From Phyllobacterium zundukense (GTDB taxonomy: Bacteria > Pseudomonadota > Alphaproteobacteria > Rhizobiales > Rhizobiaceae): a DNA stretch of 64,000 bases. The stretch covers positions 434,001-498,000 of the forward strand of contig NZ_CP104971.1 of NCBI RefSeq assembly GCF_025452195.1, read 5' to 3'. The position numbers and the translations under genes were made by a program. Shown here piece after piece: positions 1 through 8,825 of the stretch. Each line of letters starts with the position of its first letter. The stretch's first letter is position 1. Under the pieces are notes generated by a model. That model did not search any database and was not told where the DNA came from. It saw nothing but the letters and a program-made list of their open reading frames with translations.

Positions 1-147
1 CTTTTGACCTTCATCGGCAAATTTGCAGTCGACTGGGGTCAGATGATGGCGGCTTCAGTGCTGGCACTCATCCCCGCATGCCTGTTCTTCGCCTTCCTGC
101 AACGATATCTCGTCACCGGTCTGACCGCTGGCGCAGTCAAGGGATAA
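1..147 (+). CDS. Sugar ABC transporter permease, C-terminal end only
   Basis: Only the last 48 codons are inside the window, entering in frame at base 1 and ending at TAA 145-147. The residues include a hydrophobic segment (ASVLALIPACLFFAFLQRY) followed by the short tail LVTGLTAGAVKG. This ending is characteristic of MalG/UgpE-type inner-membrane permeases of carbohydrate importers. The ATPase gene starts 7 bases later, so the two are cotranscribed. The sugar cannot be told from this fragment. Confidence 0.85.
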   Translation, partial: LLTFIGKFAVDWGQMMAASVLALIPACLFFAFLQRYLVTGLTAGAVKG

Positions 148-154
148 CAAATCG

Positions 155-1222
155 ATGGCTTCCGTCACAATCTCCAATGTCCAGAAAAACTATGGCGCCA
201 TGAATGTGCTGTCGGCAGTGGATCTCTCGATCGCCGACGGCGAGTTCGTTGTTCTCGTCGGACCTTCCGGTTGTGGCAAGTCCACGCTTTTGCGGATGAT
301 CGCCGGGCTTGAGGAAATTTCGGCTGGTGAGATCAAAATTGGCGAACGTATCGTCAATGACGTGGCGCCGAAGGATCGTGATATCGCCATGGTGTTCCAG
401 TCCTATGCGCTTTACCCGCATATGGATGTGGCGTCGAACATGGGCTTCAGCCTGCTGCTGCGCAAGACGGCAAAGGAACTCGTTATGAACCGCGTCGGCA
501 GTGCAGCCAAGCGCCTCGGACTTGACGTATTGCTGCAGCGTCTTCCGCGTCAGCTTTCCGGCGGCCAACGTCAGCGCGTCGCCATGGGCCGTGCCATCGT
601 ACGCGATCCGAAGGTGTTCCTGTTCGACGAGCCCCTGTCAAACCTCGATGCCAAGCTCCGCGTCCATATGCGGACAGAAATAAAGGCTTTGCATCAGCAA
701 TTGAAGACTACATCGGTCTACGTCACGCACGATCAGGTGGAGGCCATGACGATGGCCGATCGCATCGTTGTCATGCATGACGGCGTCATCCAGCAGGTTG
801 GAACGCCACTCGAACTGTATGATCATCCGGCTAACCTGTTTGTGGCAGGGTTCATCGGTTCGCCGGGTATGAACTTCCTTCCGGCCGTTGTCAGCCGTGA
901 GGGAAAGAGGGTTGCTGCAGAACTCACCGACGGCCAGATGATTGCCTTGCGCCCTGAACTCAAGGTGGAGGATGGCGACCGGGTGACCGTTGGTATACGC
1001 CCGGAAAATATCGAGGTCGGCGGCGAGGGGCTGAAGGCAAAGATCGGTGTGATAGAGCCGCTAGGGCTCTCGACGCAGTTTTATACCAAACTCGCCGACC
1101 AGCAGGTCTGCATCTTCGCCATGGGTCGCACGGATCGTGGCCCTGGGGACGCGATTGGGCTTGGTATCAAGGCGGCAGACGTGCATCTCTTCCAGGGCGT
1201 GACCGGCTTGCGGATCGCATAG
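155..1222 (+). CDS. Carbohydrate ABC transporter ATP-binding protein (UgpC/MsmK type)
   Basis: This 355-residue protein would energise the sugar importer whose permease end lies just upstream. The nucleotide-binding domain shows Walker A GPSGCGKST near residue 37, signature LSGGQRQR near 135 and Walker B VFLFDEPLSNLD near 155, followed by a switch His in VYVTHDQVEAM. The extra C-terminal 120 residues form the regulatory OB-fold domain typical of the MalK/UgpC group, with the family motif VGIRPENI near residue 282. Length is normal for the family. It closes the sugar operon; the next gene starts 178 bases on with its own leader. The substrate is unknown. Confidence 0.95.
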   Translation: MASVTISNVQKNYGAMNVLSAVDLSIADGEFVVLVGPSGCGKSTLLRMIAGLEEISAGEIKIGERIVNDVAPKDRDIAMVFQSYALYPHMDVASNMGFSLLLRKTAKELVMNRVGSAAKRLGLDVLLQRLPRQLSGGQRQRVAMGRAIVRDPKVFLFDEPLSNLDAKLRVHMRTEIKALHQQLKTTSVYVTHDQVEAMTMADRIVVMHDGVIQQVGTPLELYDHPANLFVAGFIGSPGMNFLPAVVSREGKRVAAELTDGQMIALRPELKVEDGDRVTVGIRPENIEVGGEGLKAKIGVIEPLGLSTQFYTKLADQQVCIFAMGRTDRGPGDAIGLGIKAADVHLFQGVTGLRIA

Positions 1223-1400
1223 ACCAATCCGGATAATTATTAGCAGCCTGGGATGGAACAGAATTCCCACATTATAGCGAAATCTGGTATTAATTTTGCC
1301 GGTCTGCGCCTGGCGGCGGCGTCGAATGCCTATACAGCGCCAGGGCAAAGTGACACTTTTCGGTCACGCCCAAAGCAAATTACAAACGGATGGAAACATA

Positions 1401-2171
1401 ATGAACTGGTTGAAATCACTTCTCGTCGTTAGTGCCCTCGCAATCGTGCCTGCCCAGGCACAAGCCGCGTCCAATCTTGAGGAGATCAAGGCGGCGGGCG
1501 TTCTCAAGATCGGCACGGAAGGCACCTATGCGCCGTTCACCTATCATAATGCCTCGGGCAAACTCGTCGGCTTCGACGTGGAGATCGGCGAGGCGATTGC
1601 CAAGAATCTTGGCGTTAAACCCGAGTTTCTCGAGGGCAAGTGGGATGGCCTGATCGCCGGTCTCGACGCCAACCGCTATGACACGGTCATCAATCAGGTC
1701 GGCATTACCGAGGCGCGGAAGGCAAAGTATGATTTCTCCGAGCCTTATATCGCTTCAAAGGCCGTTTTGATCGTCAGGAGCGACAATGAGGAGATCAAGG
1801 GTTTTGCTGATCTCAAGGGCAAGAAGTCTGCGCAATCGCTCTCCAGCAATTTCGGCAAGATCGCCCAGGAAGCCGGTGCAGAGCTGGTTGGAACAGACGG
1901 TTTCGACCAGTCGATCCAGTTGGTCCTCAATGGCCGTGCCGACTCGACGATCAATGACAGCCTGTCGTTCCTCGATTTCAAGAAACATAAGCCTGACGCC
2001 AAGGTGAAGATTGCCGCCGAGCAGGAGAATGCGGATTATTCTGGCGTCATCATCCGCAAGGGTGAGCCGGATCTGCTCGCTGCCATCAACAAGGCACTCG
2101 AGACCATCAAGGCGGACGGCACGTATCAGAAGATTGCCGACAAGTATTTCGGACAGGACGTTTCGAAGTAA
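1401..2171 (+). CDS. Polar amino acid ABC transporter substrate-binding protein
   Basis: The 256-residue protein is a periplasmic binding protein of the SBP_bac_3 family for polar amino acids. The start chosen is ATG 1401, because it gives a clean signal peptide (MNWLKSLLVVSALAIVPAQAQA) and mature sequence begins with ASNLEEIKAAGVLKIGTEG. The motifs GTEGTYAPFTY, LVGFDVEIGEAIA and GRADSTINDSLSFLDF are typical of cystine/glutamine binders. Permease and ATPase of the same importer follow at 2251 and 3204. A longer in-frame extension upstream to 1296 is rejected as leader DNA. Confidence 0.93.
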   Translation: MNWLKSLLVVSALAIVPAQAQAASNLEEIKAAGVLKIGTEGTYAPFTYHNASGKLVGFDVEIGEAIAKNLGVKPEFLEGKWDGLIAGLDANRYDTVINQVGITEARKAKYDFSEPYIASKAVLIVRSDNEEIKGFADLKGKKSAQSLSSNFGKIAQEAGAELVGTDGFDQSIQLVLNGRADSTINDSLSFLDFKKHKPDAKVKIAAEQENADYSGVIIRKGEPDLLAAINKALETIKADGTYQKIADKYFGQDVSK

Positions 2172-2208
2172 CAACCGTTTACGATCCTGAATATTTGCGC
2201 TCTAAGAG

Positions 2209-2237
2209 GGCAGGGGGCTCGCTCCCTGCCTTTGTTT
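2209..2237 (+). terminator. Hairpin with T-rich tail between binding protein and permease
   Basis: Arms GGCAGGGGG (2209-2217) and CTCCCTGCC (2222-2230) pair over 9 positions with one G-T wobble and loop CTCG, followed by TTTGTTT. It lies 37 bases after the binding protein stop and just before the permease ribosome-binding site. Such a partial terminator or 3'-end stabiliser usually lets the binding protein be made in excess over the membrane components. Confidence 0.75.
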
Positions 2238-2250
2238 GGGGAGAACGATT

Positions 2251-2931
2251 TTGACACATTGGTTGTCACTGATGCTTGAATCGCTTCCGTCGCTGTTGTG
2301 GGCGGGGTTGATCTTCACCATTCCCTTGACACTTTTGTCTTTCGCCTTAGGCCTGACTGTCGGTCTTATAGCTGCGCTTGTTCGGCTCTTCGCGCCAACG
2401 CCGTTTGCGGCGATCGTCAAGTTCTACGTGTGGATCATTCGCGGCACGCCGCTGCTGGTGCAACTGTTCCTGATATTCTATGGCCTCCCGAGTGTTGGCA
2501 TCGTGCTCGACGCTTTCACGGCCGCGCTCATCGGGTTCACATTGAACATCGGTGCCTATACGTCCGAAATTCTCCGTGCCGTCATATCTTCGGTTCCAAA
2601 GGGCCAGTGGGAGGCCGCTTACTCGATCGGCATGAATTGGCGCCAGGCAATGCAGCGGACTATTTTGCCACAGGCGGCCAGAGTGGCTGTTCCACCGCTA
2701 TCGAACACCTTTATTTCCCTTGTCAAAGACACTTCACTTGCGGCGGCCATAACCGTGCCGGAATTGTTTCAGGCGGCGCAACGCATCGTCGCTACGACCT
2801 ATGAACCGCTCATTCTCTATGTGGAGGCGGCACTGATTTATCTCGCTTTGAGTTCCATTCTGTCGTCGCTGCAAGCGCGGCTTGAAATACGCCTCAATCG
2901 CTATGGCGGCTTCCTGGAGGCAGGGTCATAG
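2251..2931 (+). CDS. Polar amino acid ABC transporter permease (HisM/GlnP type)
   Basis: This is an inner-membrane permease of about 226 residues of the HisMQ/GlnP family. It has at least five hydrophobic segments and the cytoplasmic EAA loop EAAYSIGMNWRQAMQRTILP, which docks to the ATPase. I place the start at TTG 2251 because GGGGAGA lies 6 bases upstream; ATG 2272 is the alternative. There is one permease gene, so the channel is probably a homodimer. The ATPase at 3204 is separated by 272 bases, unusually far for this operon type. Confidence 0.9.
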   Translation: MTHWLSLMLESLPSLLWAGLIFTIPLTLLSFALGLTVGLIAALVRLFAPTPFAAIVKFYVWIIRGTPLLVQLFLIFYGLPSVGIVLDAFTAALIGFTLNIGAYTSEILRAVISSVPKGQWEAAYSIGMNWRQAMQRTILPQAARVAVPPLSNTFISLVKDTSLAAAITVPELFQAAQRIVATTYEPLILYVEAALIYLALSSILSSLQARLEIRLNRYGGFLEAGS

Positions 2932-3203
2932 AGCCTCGGGTGACAATATTGACGCGTTCTGCCGGAGGGAATTCGTGGACAAGGTCACGGGGTTTGGCGA
3001 GACCGATGTCTTTCCACCGGACGATGTCGAAGCCCGAAGGATTTGGCCTGAATTCACCCGGCCCTTCGGGTTTCCGGCTGGCGGCCAACCACTTTGTCAG
3101 GTAGCTTCATCCGATGGATGAACATCGGCCTCGCCACCTTTCGCGTGGATTGTCTCGCCATCCGTGAAACAGAACTGCGCCAATATTATCAACCGAGGCT
3201 CTA
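2932..3203 (+). other. Gap inside the amino acid transporter operon; possible gene remnant
   Basis: No intact gene is seen here. A short open frame ending in TAA 3202-3204, which overlaps the ATPase start, reads FRVDCLAIRETELRQYY near its end. That is reminiscent of the conserved core of GNAT acetyltransferases (pattern LRLDCLAxNxxLRxYY), so the gap could hold a decayed acetyltransferase. The likeness is short and this is weak evidence. Confidence 0.25.
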
Positions 3204-3974
3204 ATGGTCGAACTAGAAAATATCGAGAAGCGGTTTGGCGACCACACAGTGCTTGATAATGTTTCCCTGAGCGTGGCCGAAGGCTCGGTCATGGCGCTTG
3301 TCGGCCCTTCCGGCGGTGGCAAGAGCACGCTTCTGCGCTGCATAAACCTTCTGGAGATACCGACATCTGGATCGGTTGAAATCGCTGGCGACCGGCTGGA
3401 GTTTCGGCCCGGTGTCCGAATGGGTATCAAGCAGATTCAACTGCTGCGCCGTCATACCGGCATGGTATTTCAGAACTTCCAGCTGTTTCCGCATCGTACG
3501 GTTATCGAAAACGTTACGGAAGGGCTGACGACAGTCCTCAAATGGCCAAAAGACAGAGCGAGGGAACGTGCAATGACACTTCTTGAGAAGGTTGGGCTTG
3601 CGCACAAGGCAGAGGTCTGGCCATCCACGCTCTCCGGCGGACAGCAACAACGCGTGGCAATCGCCCGGGCGTTGGCCCCTTCTCCCAAAGTTCTTCTATG
3701 CGATGAGCCGACGTCAGCACTCGATCCTGAGCTTTCCGGCGAGGTGGTCGATGTGCTTGCCCAACTTGCGCGTGAAGGTACGACGATGGTCATGGCGACG
3801 CACGATCTTCGACTGGCGTCCAGGATTGCCAATGAGGTGATCGTGCTGGATGCGGGAGTGGTCGTTGAAACGGGTTCCTCGCGGGATATCTTCACCAACC
3901 CGAAACGGGAGCGCACCAAGCGCTTCATCGCTACCCTGACACATGAAGGCCATACCCACGGCGAGGGCATTTAA
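3204..3974 (+). CDS. Polar amino acid ABC transporter ATP-binding protein (GlnQ/HisP type)
   Basis: The 256-residue ATPase completes the importer with the binding protein at 1401 and permease at 2251. Visible motifs are Walker A GPSGGGKST near residue 33, Q-loop MVFQNFQLFPH, signature LSGGQQQR near 144 and Walker B KVLLCDEPTSALDPE, then ATHDLRLA with the switch His. Size and motif spacing match the GlnQ/HisP family. A HlyD-type remnant faces it on the other strand 51 bases downstream. Which amino acid is carried cannot be read from the sequence; cystine or glutamine binders are closest by eye. Confidence 0.94.
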   Translation: MVELENIEKRFGDHTVLDNVSLSVAEGSVMALVGPSGGGKSTLLRCINLLEIPTSGSVEIAGDRLEFRPGVRMGIKQIQLLRRHTGMVFQNFQLFPHRTVIENVTEGLTTVLKWPKDRARERAMTLLEKVGLAHKAEVWPSTLSGGQQQRVAIARALAPSPKVLLCDEPTSALDPELSGEVVDVLAQLAREGTTMVMATHDLRLASRIANEVIVLDAGVVVETGSSRDIFTNPKRERTKRFIATLTHEGHTHGEGI

Positions 3975-4025
3975 CAGCCATATACATTAGGGTCCTAACG
4001 CTAGTGTGCGTCAACGCCTCGTTGG

Positions 4026-4325
4026 TCAACCCTCACGGAAGGCACGCTTTGCCTGATCTATTATTGGCTTGATGAAATAGGATGCGACGCTCCTGTCGCC
4101 AGTCTTGATGAAGGTTTCGACGGGCATCCCCGGTACAAGTTTGATTGCGCCAAGCCGTGCGACCTCGTCGGGTGTGATCGCTACGCGTACGGTGTAGTGG
4201 CTGAGGCCAGTGCGGGTATCGGTTGTAACATCTGCGGAGATTTGTTGCACGGTGCCGTTGGGATGAACGTTTTCAAAAAACAACGGGAGAATATTATACC
4301 ACTGGTGGTAGTGGCCAGATGTTCC
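4026..4325 (-). pseudogene. C-terminal remnant of a HlyD/PrtE-type secretion adaptor
   Basis: About 100 codons remain, open back to an in-frame TAA at 4326-4328. The residues ARLGAIKLVPGMPVETFIKT followed by a tail of the form SYFIKPIIDQAKRAFREG are the hallmark end of HlyD-family periplasmic adaptors of type I secretion systems. A full adaptor is around 430 residues, so some three quarters is missing. There is no ABC exporter or start codon with a ribosome-binding site. It lies downstream of the glycosyltransferase operon on the same strand and is probably the scar of a deletion or transfer event. Confidence 0.8.
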
Positions 4326-4368
4326 TTAGTCTAGGGAATATTCACGTTTCGCGTGCATCGCGCGAAGC

Positions 4369-5889
4369 TCATCGTTCTCGAACAAAGATAATAGCATTCT
4401 CATCAGAATACGCACGTCGCCAACCGATTAGTTCGTCGAGGAAAGGGATGCGACTATCGTCAGTTGTCAACAAAGCCCAGCCGATTGCATAGGTCTTCAT
4501 CTGTTCTTCCAGAACCGGCCTACCACCGCTGTTGCCCGCGGACATGGTTTTCTTCATGAAGCCATTCAGAAAGAGCTGGTCGGTTCGGCCATCGATGAAC
4601 GTTTTGATTCCATGAAAAATCAGCGTGCCGCCAAAATTGTAGGAATTGAAGACGTTCCCGGACAGATTGTGCTGCTGCGCAAATGCGAGGGCACCTTTCG
4701 CAGATGTCTTCGGGCTTGGCTCTACCCCTGAAACCGAGGAGAAAATTGCAGCCGCACACACGATCAATACACTGATAGCCGCTGAAATCGAGTGAAAGTG
4801 ACCGGCAAGGAACTGCTCCAGGCGGTCAAGGTGTCCTCTGGCCCATTTCCGGGCTGAGACCGAAGAGAACTGTTCGCCGATTTCCGCTGCGAGAACGAGC
4901 GGGATCAGTAGCACAAACAGATAAGCAAAGCGCTGATGCGTGAGGAGGAGATGCAAATTGAACAGGAGGAACAGCGCCTTCGCCCATCCAATTTGGAGTC
5001 TTGATACGAGTAATCCAAAAACGGAGGCAAGCAGGAAGCCTTCCATAAGGTAAGAATCCGAGGCGTTGAAGGGCTGCCATTCGTCGATATAAGCCACCGC
5101 CTCGTTGCCGTATGCAACCGTCAAGGTCGCGAGGATGGCCTTGAAACCGTAAGGATTGAGCAACGTCACGAGAGGGCAAAGCATTCCAAAGGCAACCCAT
5201 CTGCCAAGGAGACCCGGCTTCGCCAGATGCGTCCGCGCCAGAAAATCAAGACCCGCGAAGGCCGCAATAATGAATCCGAACGTAAATGTAGCGTGAAGAT
5301 TCGCCCAAAGGCATACGAGCGGTAGCAACCATAGCGGTGGTGCTTGCTCCCTGCGCGCAGCACGGAAAAGCTCTGCGGTCCAGATGATGATGATGGGAAA
5401 CGTGAAGACGAGCGGACGCGCGGTCAGGATGGGATCGATGAGAAACGACAGGACGAACGTCAGGCCGAACGCTATCGTCGGTTTCAGCGAGGCGCTGAGA
5501 TACCACGCTAGCAGGAAGACCGTTAGCGTGATCATGGCAATGGTCAATAGTGTGACCCCATTCCAGCCATTCAGCGAATAGGCAAGCGCAAACAATATCT
5601 GTCCAAGCCATTCCTTTGCTATCCAGGGACTGCCTGCAAACGTATAGGAATAGGTGTCGACAGTAGGAAACGTGCCGCTTGACAGCATGTCCAAACCGAC
5701 CCGGACGTGCCACCAATTATCAGGATCCTGTAAAAGCCCGCCCGCGGCGCAAATCAGCGCTGCCGCTTTGAAAATTGCGACAGCCAAACAGAACAGCAGT
5801 CTGACGCGCTGGTCGTCTGCGATCGAGAAGCCTGAAGCGGCTGGCGCTGGCGTGCTGTAGGTATCGTCAACCATTCTATCAGGGCTCAC
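4369..5889 (-). CDS. Multi-pass membrane protein, probable glycosyltransferase (GT-C fold)
   Basis: The 506-residue protein has roughly ten hydrophobic segments. Its first periplasmic loop carries DPDNWWHVRVGLDML and, further on, DTYSYTF and WIAKEWLGQ. A polar region early in the chain followed by many helices resembles GT-C enzymes that use polyprenyl-phosphate sugars. Its start overlaps the stop of the GtrA-like gene by four bases, so they are translationally coupled. By analogy with gtrABC operons it could be the GtrC-position transferase that attaches the flipped sugar; the acceptor is unknown. The function is inferred from topology and neighbours. Confidence 0.6.
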   Translation of the reverse strand: MSPDRMVDDTYSTPAPAASGFSIADDQRVRLLFCLAVAIFKAAALICAAGGLLQDPDNWWHVRVGLDMLSSGTFPTVDTYSYTFAGSPWIAKEWLGQILFALAYSLNGWNGVTLLTIAMITLTVFLLAWYLSASLKPTIAFGLTFVLSFLIDPILTARPLVFTFPIIIIWTAELFRAARREQAPPLWLLPLVCLWANLHATFTFGFIIAAFAGLDFLARTHLAKPGLLGRWVAFGMLCPLVTLLNPYGFKAILATLTVAYGNEAVAYIDEWQPFNASDSYLMEGFLLASVFGLLVSRLQIGWAKALFLLFNLHLLLTHQRFAYLFVLLIPLVLAAEIGEQFSSVSARKWARGHLDRLEQFLAGHFHSISAAISVLIVCAAAIFSSVSGVEPSPKTSAKGALAFAQQHNLSGNVFNSYNFGGTLIFHGIKTFIDGRTDQLFLNGFMKKTMSAGNSGGRPVLEEQMKTYAIGWALLTTDDSRIPFLDELIGWRRAYSDENAIIFVRER

Positions 5890-6332
5890 TTCGTCGGTTG
5901 ATTTGCATGCCGATTCTTAATCGAAACTGGTGTGTTTTCTGCAAACACGAAATAGACCGATCCCAGGTAGAAAAGGATTGTATAGGCACAAATGCCCAGT
6001 AGATGGATCATCGGTCCATCCATCAGTCCCGTTGAACGCGCCGCGAGGACAATTCCAAGATTGACCGCATAAGCCACCAGAAACGTTCCGACATACCTTG
6101 CGACGACGTTTGACGGCACATCTTTTGTTGCGCCGAACGTCCACTGGCGGTTGAGGACGAAGCTCAAGGCAAGACCTGCTGTATAGCCGATCAGGTTTGA
6201 AAGGATGTCGCCAGTTCCAAGCCAAAGGACGAACAGAATTACGGTATACCCGAACGCTGTATTCAGAACGCCGACGGACGCGAAACGCACGATTTGCAAA
6301 TAGTCAAATGGACGATTTGACCGCGTGGACAT
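5886..6332 (-). CDS. GtrA-like polyprenyl-phosphate sugar flippase
   Basis: The start is ATG 6332-6330, with GGAG nine bases before it; this gives 148 residues beginning MSTRSNRPFDYLQIVRFASV. Four hydrophobic segments and the motif FASVGVLNTAFGYTVI followed by FVLNRQWTFGA identify the GtrA family of small membrane proteins that move undecaprenyl-phosphate-linked sugars to the periplasm. It overlaps the methyltransferase gene by 29 bases and the membrane protein gene downstream by 4. A GT2 enzyme of the GtrB type is encoded in the same operon, as in O-antigen glucosylation clusters. Confidence 0.88.
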   Translation of the reverse strand: MSTRSNRPFDYLQIVRFASVGVLNTAFGYTVILFVLWLGTGDILSNLIGYTAGLALSFVLNRQWTFGATKDVPSNVVARYVGTFLVAYAVNLGIVLAARSTGLMDGPMIHLLGICAYTILFYLGSVYFVFAENTPVSIKNRHANQPTK

Positions 6333-7005
6333 AATACTGCGCTCCGATCGGGATTTTGGCGAGATGACGCTCGAGCGACCGCAGCCTCGCCAATAAACGC
6401 GGAAAAAAGATGCGATAAACGATACGGGATCTGGACAGGCCAGCGTCAGCAATCTCGGCGCGTATATTCTTGGCCTTGATAAGAACTGCGTTTTCATCGA
6501 ACGGACAATTGCGCACTGCATGCAAGGTGAGCGGGTTCCACGGATTGTGCTCGAACAGAAAAAAGTGTCCGCCCCTTGTCAGAACCCTGCTGATCTCCCG
6601 AAGGAGACCCGCGTGGAGACCGCCGGGGATATGGTGAAAGACGCAGGCAACAAATACGAGGTCGAACTGCCCGTTGTCATAGGGGATCGTTCTACCATCG
6701 AAATGCTGGAAGTGTGCTTGCCCGGGAAACCGCTTCTCGGCGATATCCAGGGATTGCGAGGAAGGATCGAGCAAGACGATTTCGCTCTCAGGAAACGCAG
6801 CCCTGAGATAGCTGAGCGAATTGCCCACACCGCCACCGAAATCGAGTATGCGTCGCGGCTTCACGCCCGCAGATGCGAGTACGGCAGCAACATCGTCAAT
6901 CTTGTACTTGGCAAAGAAATCCGGTGTTTCACCGCTCAGACGTATGCTGTTCGCATGTTGCCGGTGGTATTCGGACGCGAACTGGTCAAACTCAGCCTCG
7001 AGCAT
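6304..7005 (-). CDS. Class I SAM-dependent methyltransferase
   Basis: The 233-residue protein has the SAM-binding glycine-rich motif ILDFGGGVGNSLSYL near residue 52, an acidic residue after strand 2 (EIVLLDPSSQSL) and a third motif with FDLVFVACVFHHIP, the pattern of the Methyltransf_11 group. It lies between the GT2 gene (14-base overlap) and the GtrA gene (29-base overlap), so it belongs to the glycan operon. It may methylate the sugar or lipid carrier handled there; the substrate cannot be read. Confidence 0.88.
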   Translation of the reverse strand: MLEAEFDQFASEYHRQHANSIRLSGETPDFFAKYKIDDVAAVLASAGVKPRRILDFGGGVGNSLSYLRAAFPESEIVLLDPSSQSLDIAEKRFPGQAHFQHFDGRTIPYDNGQFDLVFVACVFHHIPGGLHAGLLREISRVLTRGGHFFLFEHNPWNPLTLHAVRNCPFDENAVLIKAKNIRAEIADAGLSRSRIVYRIFFPRLLARLRSLERHLAKIPIGAQYYVHAVKSSI

Positions 7006-8038
7006 GGACGACCTCCTTCACCCGTTCCTGCAGCCGGTGAATGGGTAAATCCTGGCGCGCGCTAATTGCGTCGTAGGAGACGATCTCATTGACAAGGTAA
7101 AGCGGACGCCGCTTCGTCTCCATGTACATCCGACCGAGATACTCACCAAAGATCCCAAGTACCAGGAGCTGGACGCTGCCAAGTATGAGGACGATGGCTG
7201 CCAGGCTGGTCCAGCCAGGCAAAACGTTCCCGGCAATCCAGGAACAGAAAGTGTAGCCGAGGGCGAAAAGTCCAAAAACCCCGAAGATCAAACCAAGGTG
7301 AGACGCGAAGCGAAGCGGAGCGATGGAGAAGCTCGTCATAGCGTCCATCGCCAGCAAGAGCATTTTCTTGAACGGGTAGTGCGTGGTGCCCGCAAAGCGC
7401 CGCGACCTTTCGTAGGGGAGCGCGACTTGCCTCAAGCCAATCCAGCTGACCATTCCGCGAATAAAGCGGTAGCGTTCCGGCATTGAATTCAGATGGTCGA
7501 GGGTTCGGCGGCTCATAAGGCGAAAATCGCCAGTGTCGGGAGCAATATCCACGTCGACCATCTTGCGCAGCAACCGATAGAACATGGCTGCCGAGGCCAG
7601 TTTGAACCAGCTCTCTCCGTCGCGTTTCAATCGCTGGCCATAGACGACATCATAGCCCTCATCCATCTTCGCCATCATTTGGCCGACGAGTTCCGGGGGG
7701 TCCTGCAGATCGGCATCGAGAATGAGAATTCTTTGTCCACGGCAAATATCCAGGCCTGCGCTGAGCGCAATTTGATGGCCATAATTGCGGGCAAGATCGA
7801 CGGCGACGAGGTGAGGGTCTCTTGCTGCCAAATCGAAGATCGCATGGCGGGTGCCGTCTGTGGCACCATCGATGACGAGGACAATCTCGTAGGATTGGCC
7901 AACCTGTTGCTGACACGCCGCGGTTACGCGTCGATAAAGCTCGTCGACACTATCCACCTCATTGTAGCAAGGGATAACGGCAGACAGCGCGATACTTTCG
8001 TGGATTTGGTTTTGTTTCGTGTTTGGCAACGCTCGCAC
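6992..8038 (-). CDS. Family 2 glycosyltransferase, GtrB/DPM type
   Basis: The 348-residue enzyme has an N-terminal GT-A domain with SAVIPCYNEVDSVDELYRR, the nucleotide-sugar motif ILDADLQDPPELV near residue 112 and a following QRLKRDGESW segment. Two C-terminal transmembrane helices follow (LGLIFGVFGLFALGYTF and LAAIVLILGSVQLLVLGIFG) and then GEYLGRMYMETKRRP. This architecture is that of polyprenyl-phosphate glucosyl/mannosyl transferases such as GtrB, which load a sugar on undecaprenyl phosphate on the cytoplasmic side. It is the first gene of the operon. Confidence 0.93.
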   Translation of the reverse strand: MRALPNTKQNQIHESIALSAVIPCYNEVDSVDELYRRVTAACQQQVGQSYEIVLVIDGATDGTRHAIFDLAARDPHLVAVDLARNYGHQIALSAGLDICRGQRILILDADLQDPPELVGQMMAKMDEGYDVVYGQRLKRDGESWFKLASAAMFYRLLRKMVDVDIAPDTGDFRLMSRRTLDHLNSMPERYRFIRGMVSWIGLRQVALPYERSRRFAGTTHYPFKKMLLLAMDAMTSFSIAPLRFASHLGLIFGVFGLFALGYTFCSWIAGNVLPGWTSLAAIVLILGSVQLLVLGIFGEYLGRMYMETKRRPLYLVNEIVSYDAISARQDLPIHRLQERVKEVVHARG

Positions 8039-8222
8039 CCCAAGTTTCTGATTATTCGCCCGATCTTACGGCACGGTGGGAATGTTATTGAGTACTGCCG
8101 ATCGCGGCGCAGACGTCGGGTGATCCAAGGGTACGCAGAGGCGATATCGCCTGAGTTTGGCTGCAGCACTAAGCTCTGTCGCCAGCAAAAGCCAAATTCG
8201 ATACCAGATTCTAGAATGAGTT

Positions 8223-8246
8223 GGGGCTGCCGGTTAAGACAGCCCC
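8223..8246 (-). terminator. Stem-loop after the Flp pilin gene
   Basis: GGGGCTG (8223-8229) and CAGCCCC (8240-8246) form a perfect 7-base stem with a 10-base loop, just after the stop of the pilin at 8258. No T-run follows on the minus strand, so it may be a 3'-end stabiliser instead of a strong terminator. Confidence 0.5.
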
Positions 8247-8257
8247 AGAATGCATTA

Positions 8258-8443
8258 TTACTCAGCAGCCGGAGCAGCGCCGTCCATCTTCACGCCAAGC
8301 TTGTTGAACGTGGAGTTGATGCTGCCACCAAGCGAAGTTGCACCGGCAATAATGCCGACGGAGATAAGGGCGGCAATCAGGCCATATTCGATGGCAGTTG
8401 CGCCGGATTCGTCTTTAAGGAAACGTGCGAAGAGAGTGTTCAT
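8258..8443 (-). CDS. Flp-family type IVb pilin (first copy)
   Basis: Start ATG 8443-8441 gives 61 residues: MNTLFARFLKDESGATAIEY then a hydrophobic stretch GLIAALISVGIIAGATSL. The short positively charged leader, the G/ATAIEY processing region with the Glu at mature position 5 and the single hydrophobic helix are diagnostic of Flp pilins, which are cleaved by a TadV-type prepilin peptidase and assembled by the Tad system. No tad genes are visible nearby. A second, similar pilin is transcribed away from it at 8826. The C-terminus ends in an Ala-rich tail. Confidence 0.93.
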   Translation of the reverse strand: MNTLFARFLKDESGATAIEYGLIAALISVGIIAGATSLGGSINSTFNKLGVKMDGAAPAAE

Positions 8444-8825
8444 TTGATTGCCTATCCTGTTGTTGTGCATGGTTTCGTTGAACCGTCATCAACATAGATT
8501 TTCAGCAATTTCAGTTTCCCTAATTTAGATGGTTACTGAAAAGTGACTGAATTTGTTGCTTAAATTAGCTTTACACAAGTTGATTAAATTCGGTTAAATT
8601 ATTAGGTACTTGTACTTGCACCTATATTTGACTGTTGGCCGCTCGGTAATACCCGCAGAGTTTGAAATCGCATCTGATCGGGTCGATATATCGTTATTGA
8701 TGCAAGGTTTAGTTAAATTAACCCATTTATCGAAAGTAAAAATTAACCAATAACAACAGTCTCTTTTGCTAATTTACCCAATGAGGAGGACGATTCAGCC
8801 AGACTTAGGACAGGAGAGGCGAACA
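8444..8825. promoter_or_regulatory. AT-rich divergent promoter region between two pilin genes
   Basis: About 380 bases with markedly higher AT than the flanks and many TTAA/AAATTA stretches. It must hold the promoters of both pilin genes. I see no protein-coding frame with a ribosome-binding site and no clear single regulator palindrome. Confidence 0.6.

Noticed and set aside
1309..1344. CCTGGCG/CGCCAGG repeat before the amino acid binding protein
   Set aside because: Loop of 22 bases and no T-run; likely chance in GC-rich DNA.
7493..8497. A 334-codon plus-strand frame
   Set aside because: Covers the antisense of the GT2 gene and a pilin gene, and has no motif of its own.
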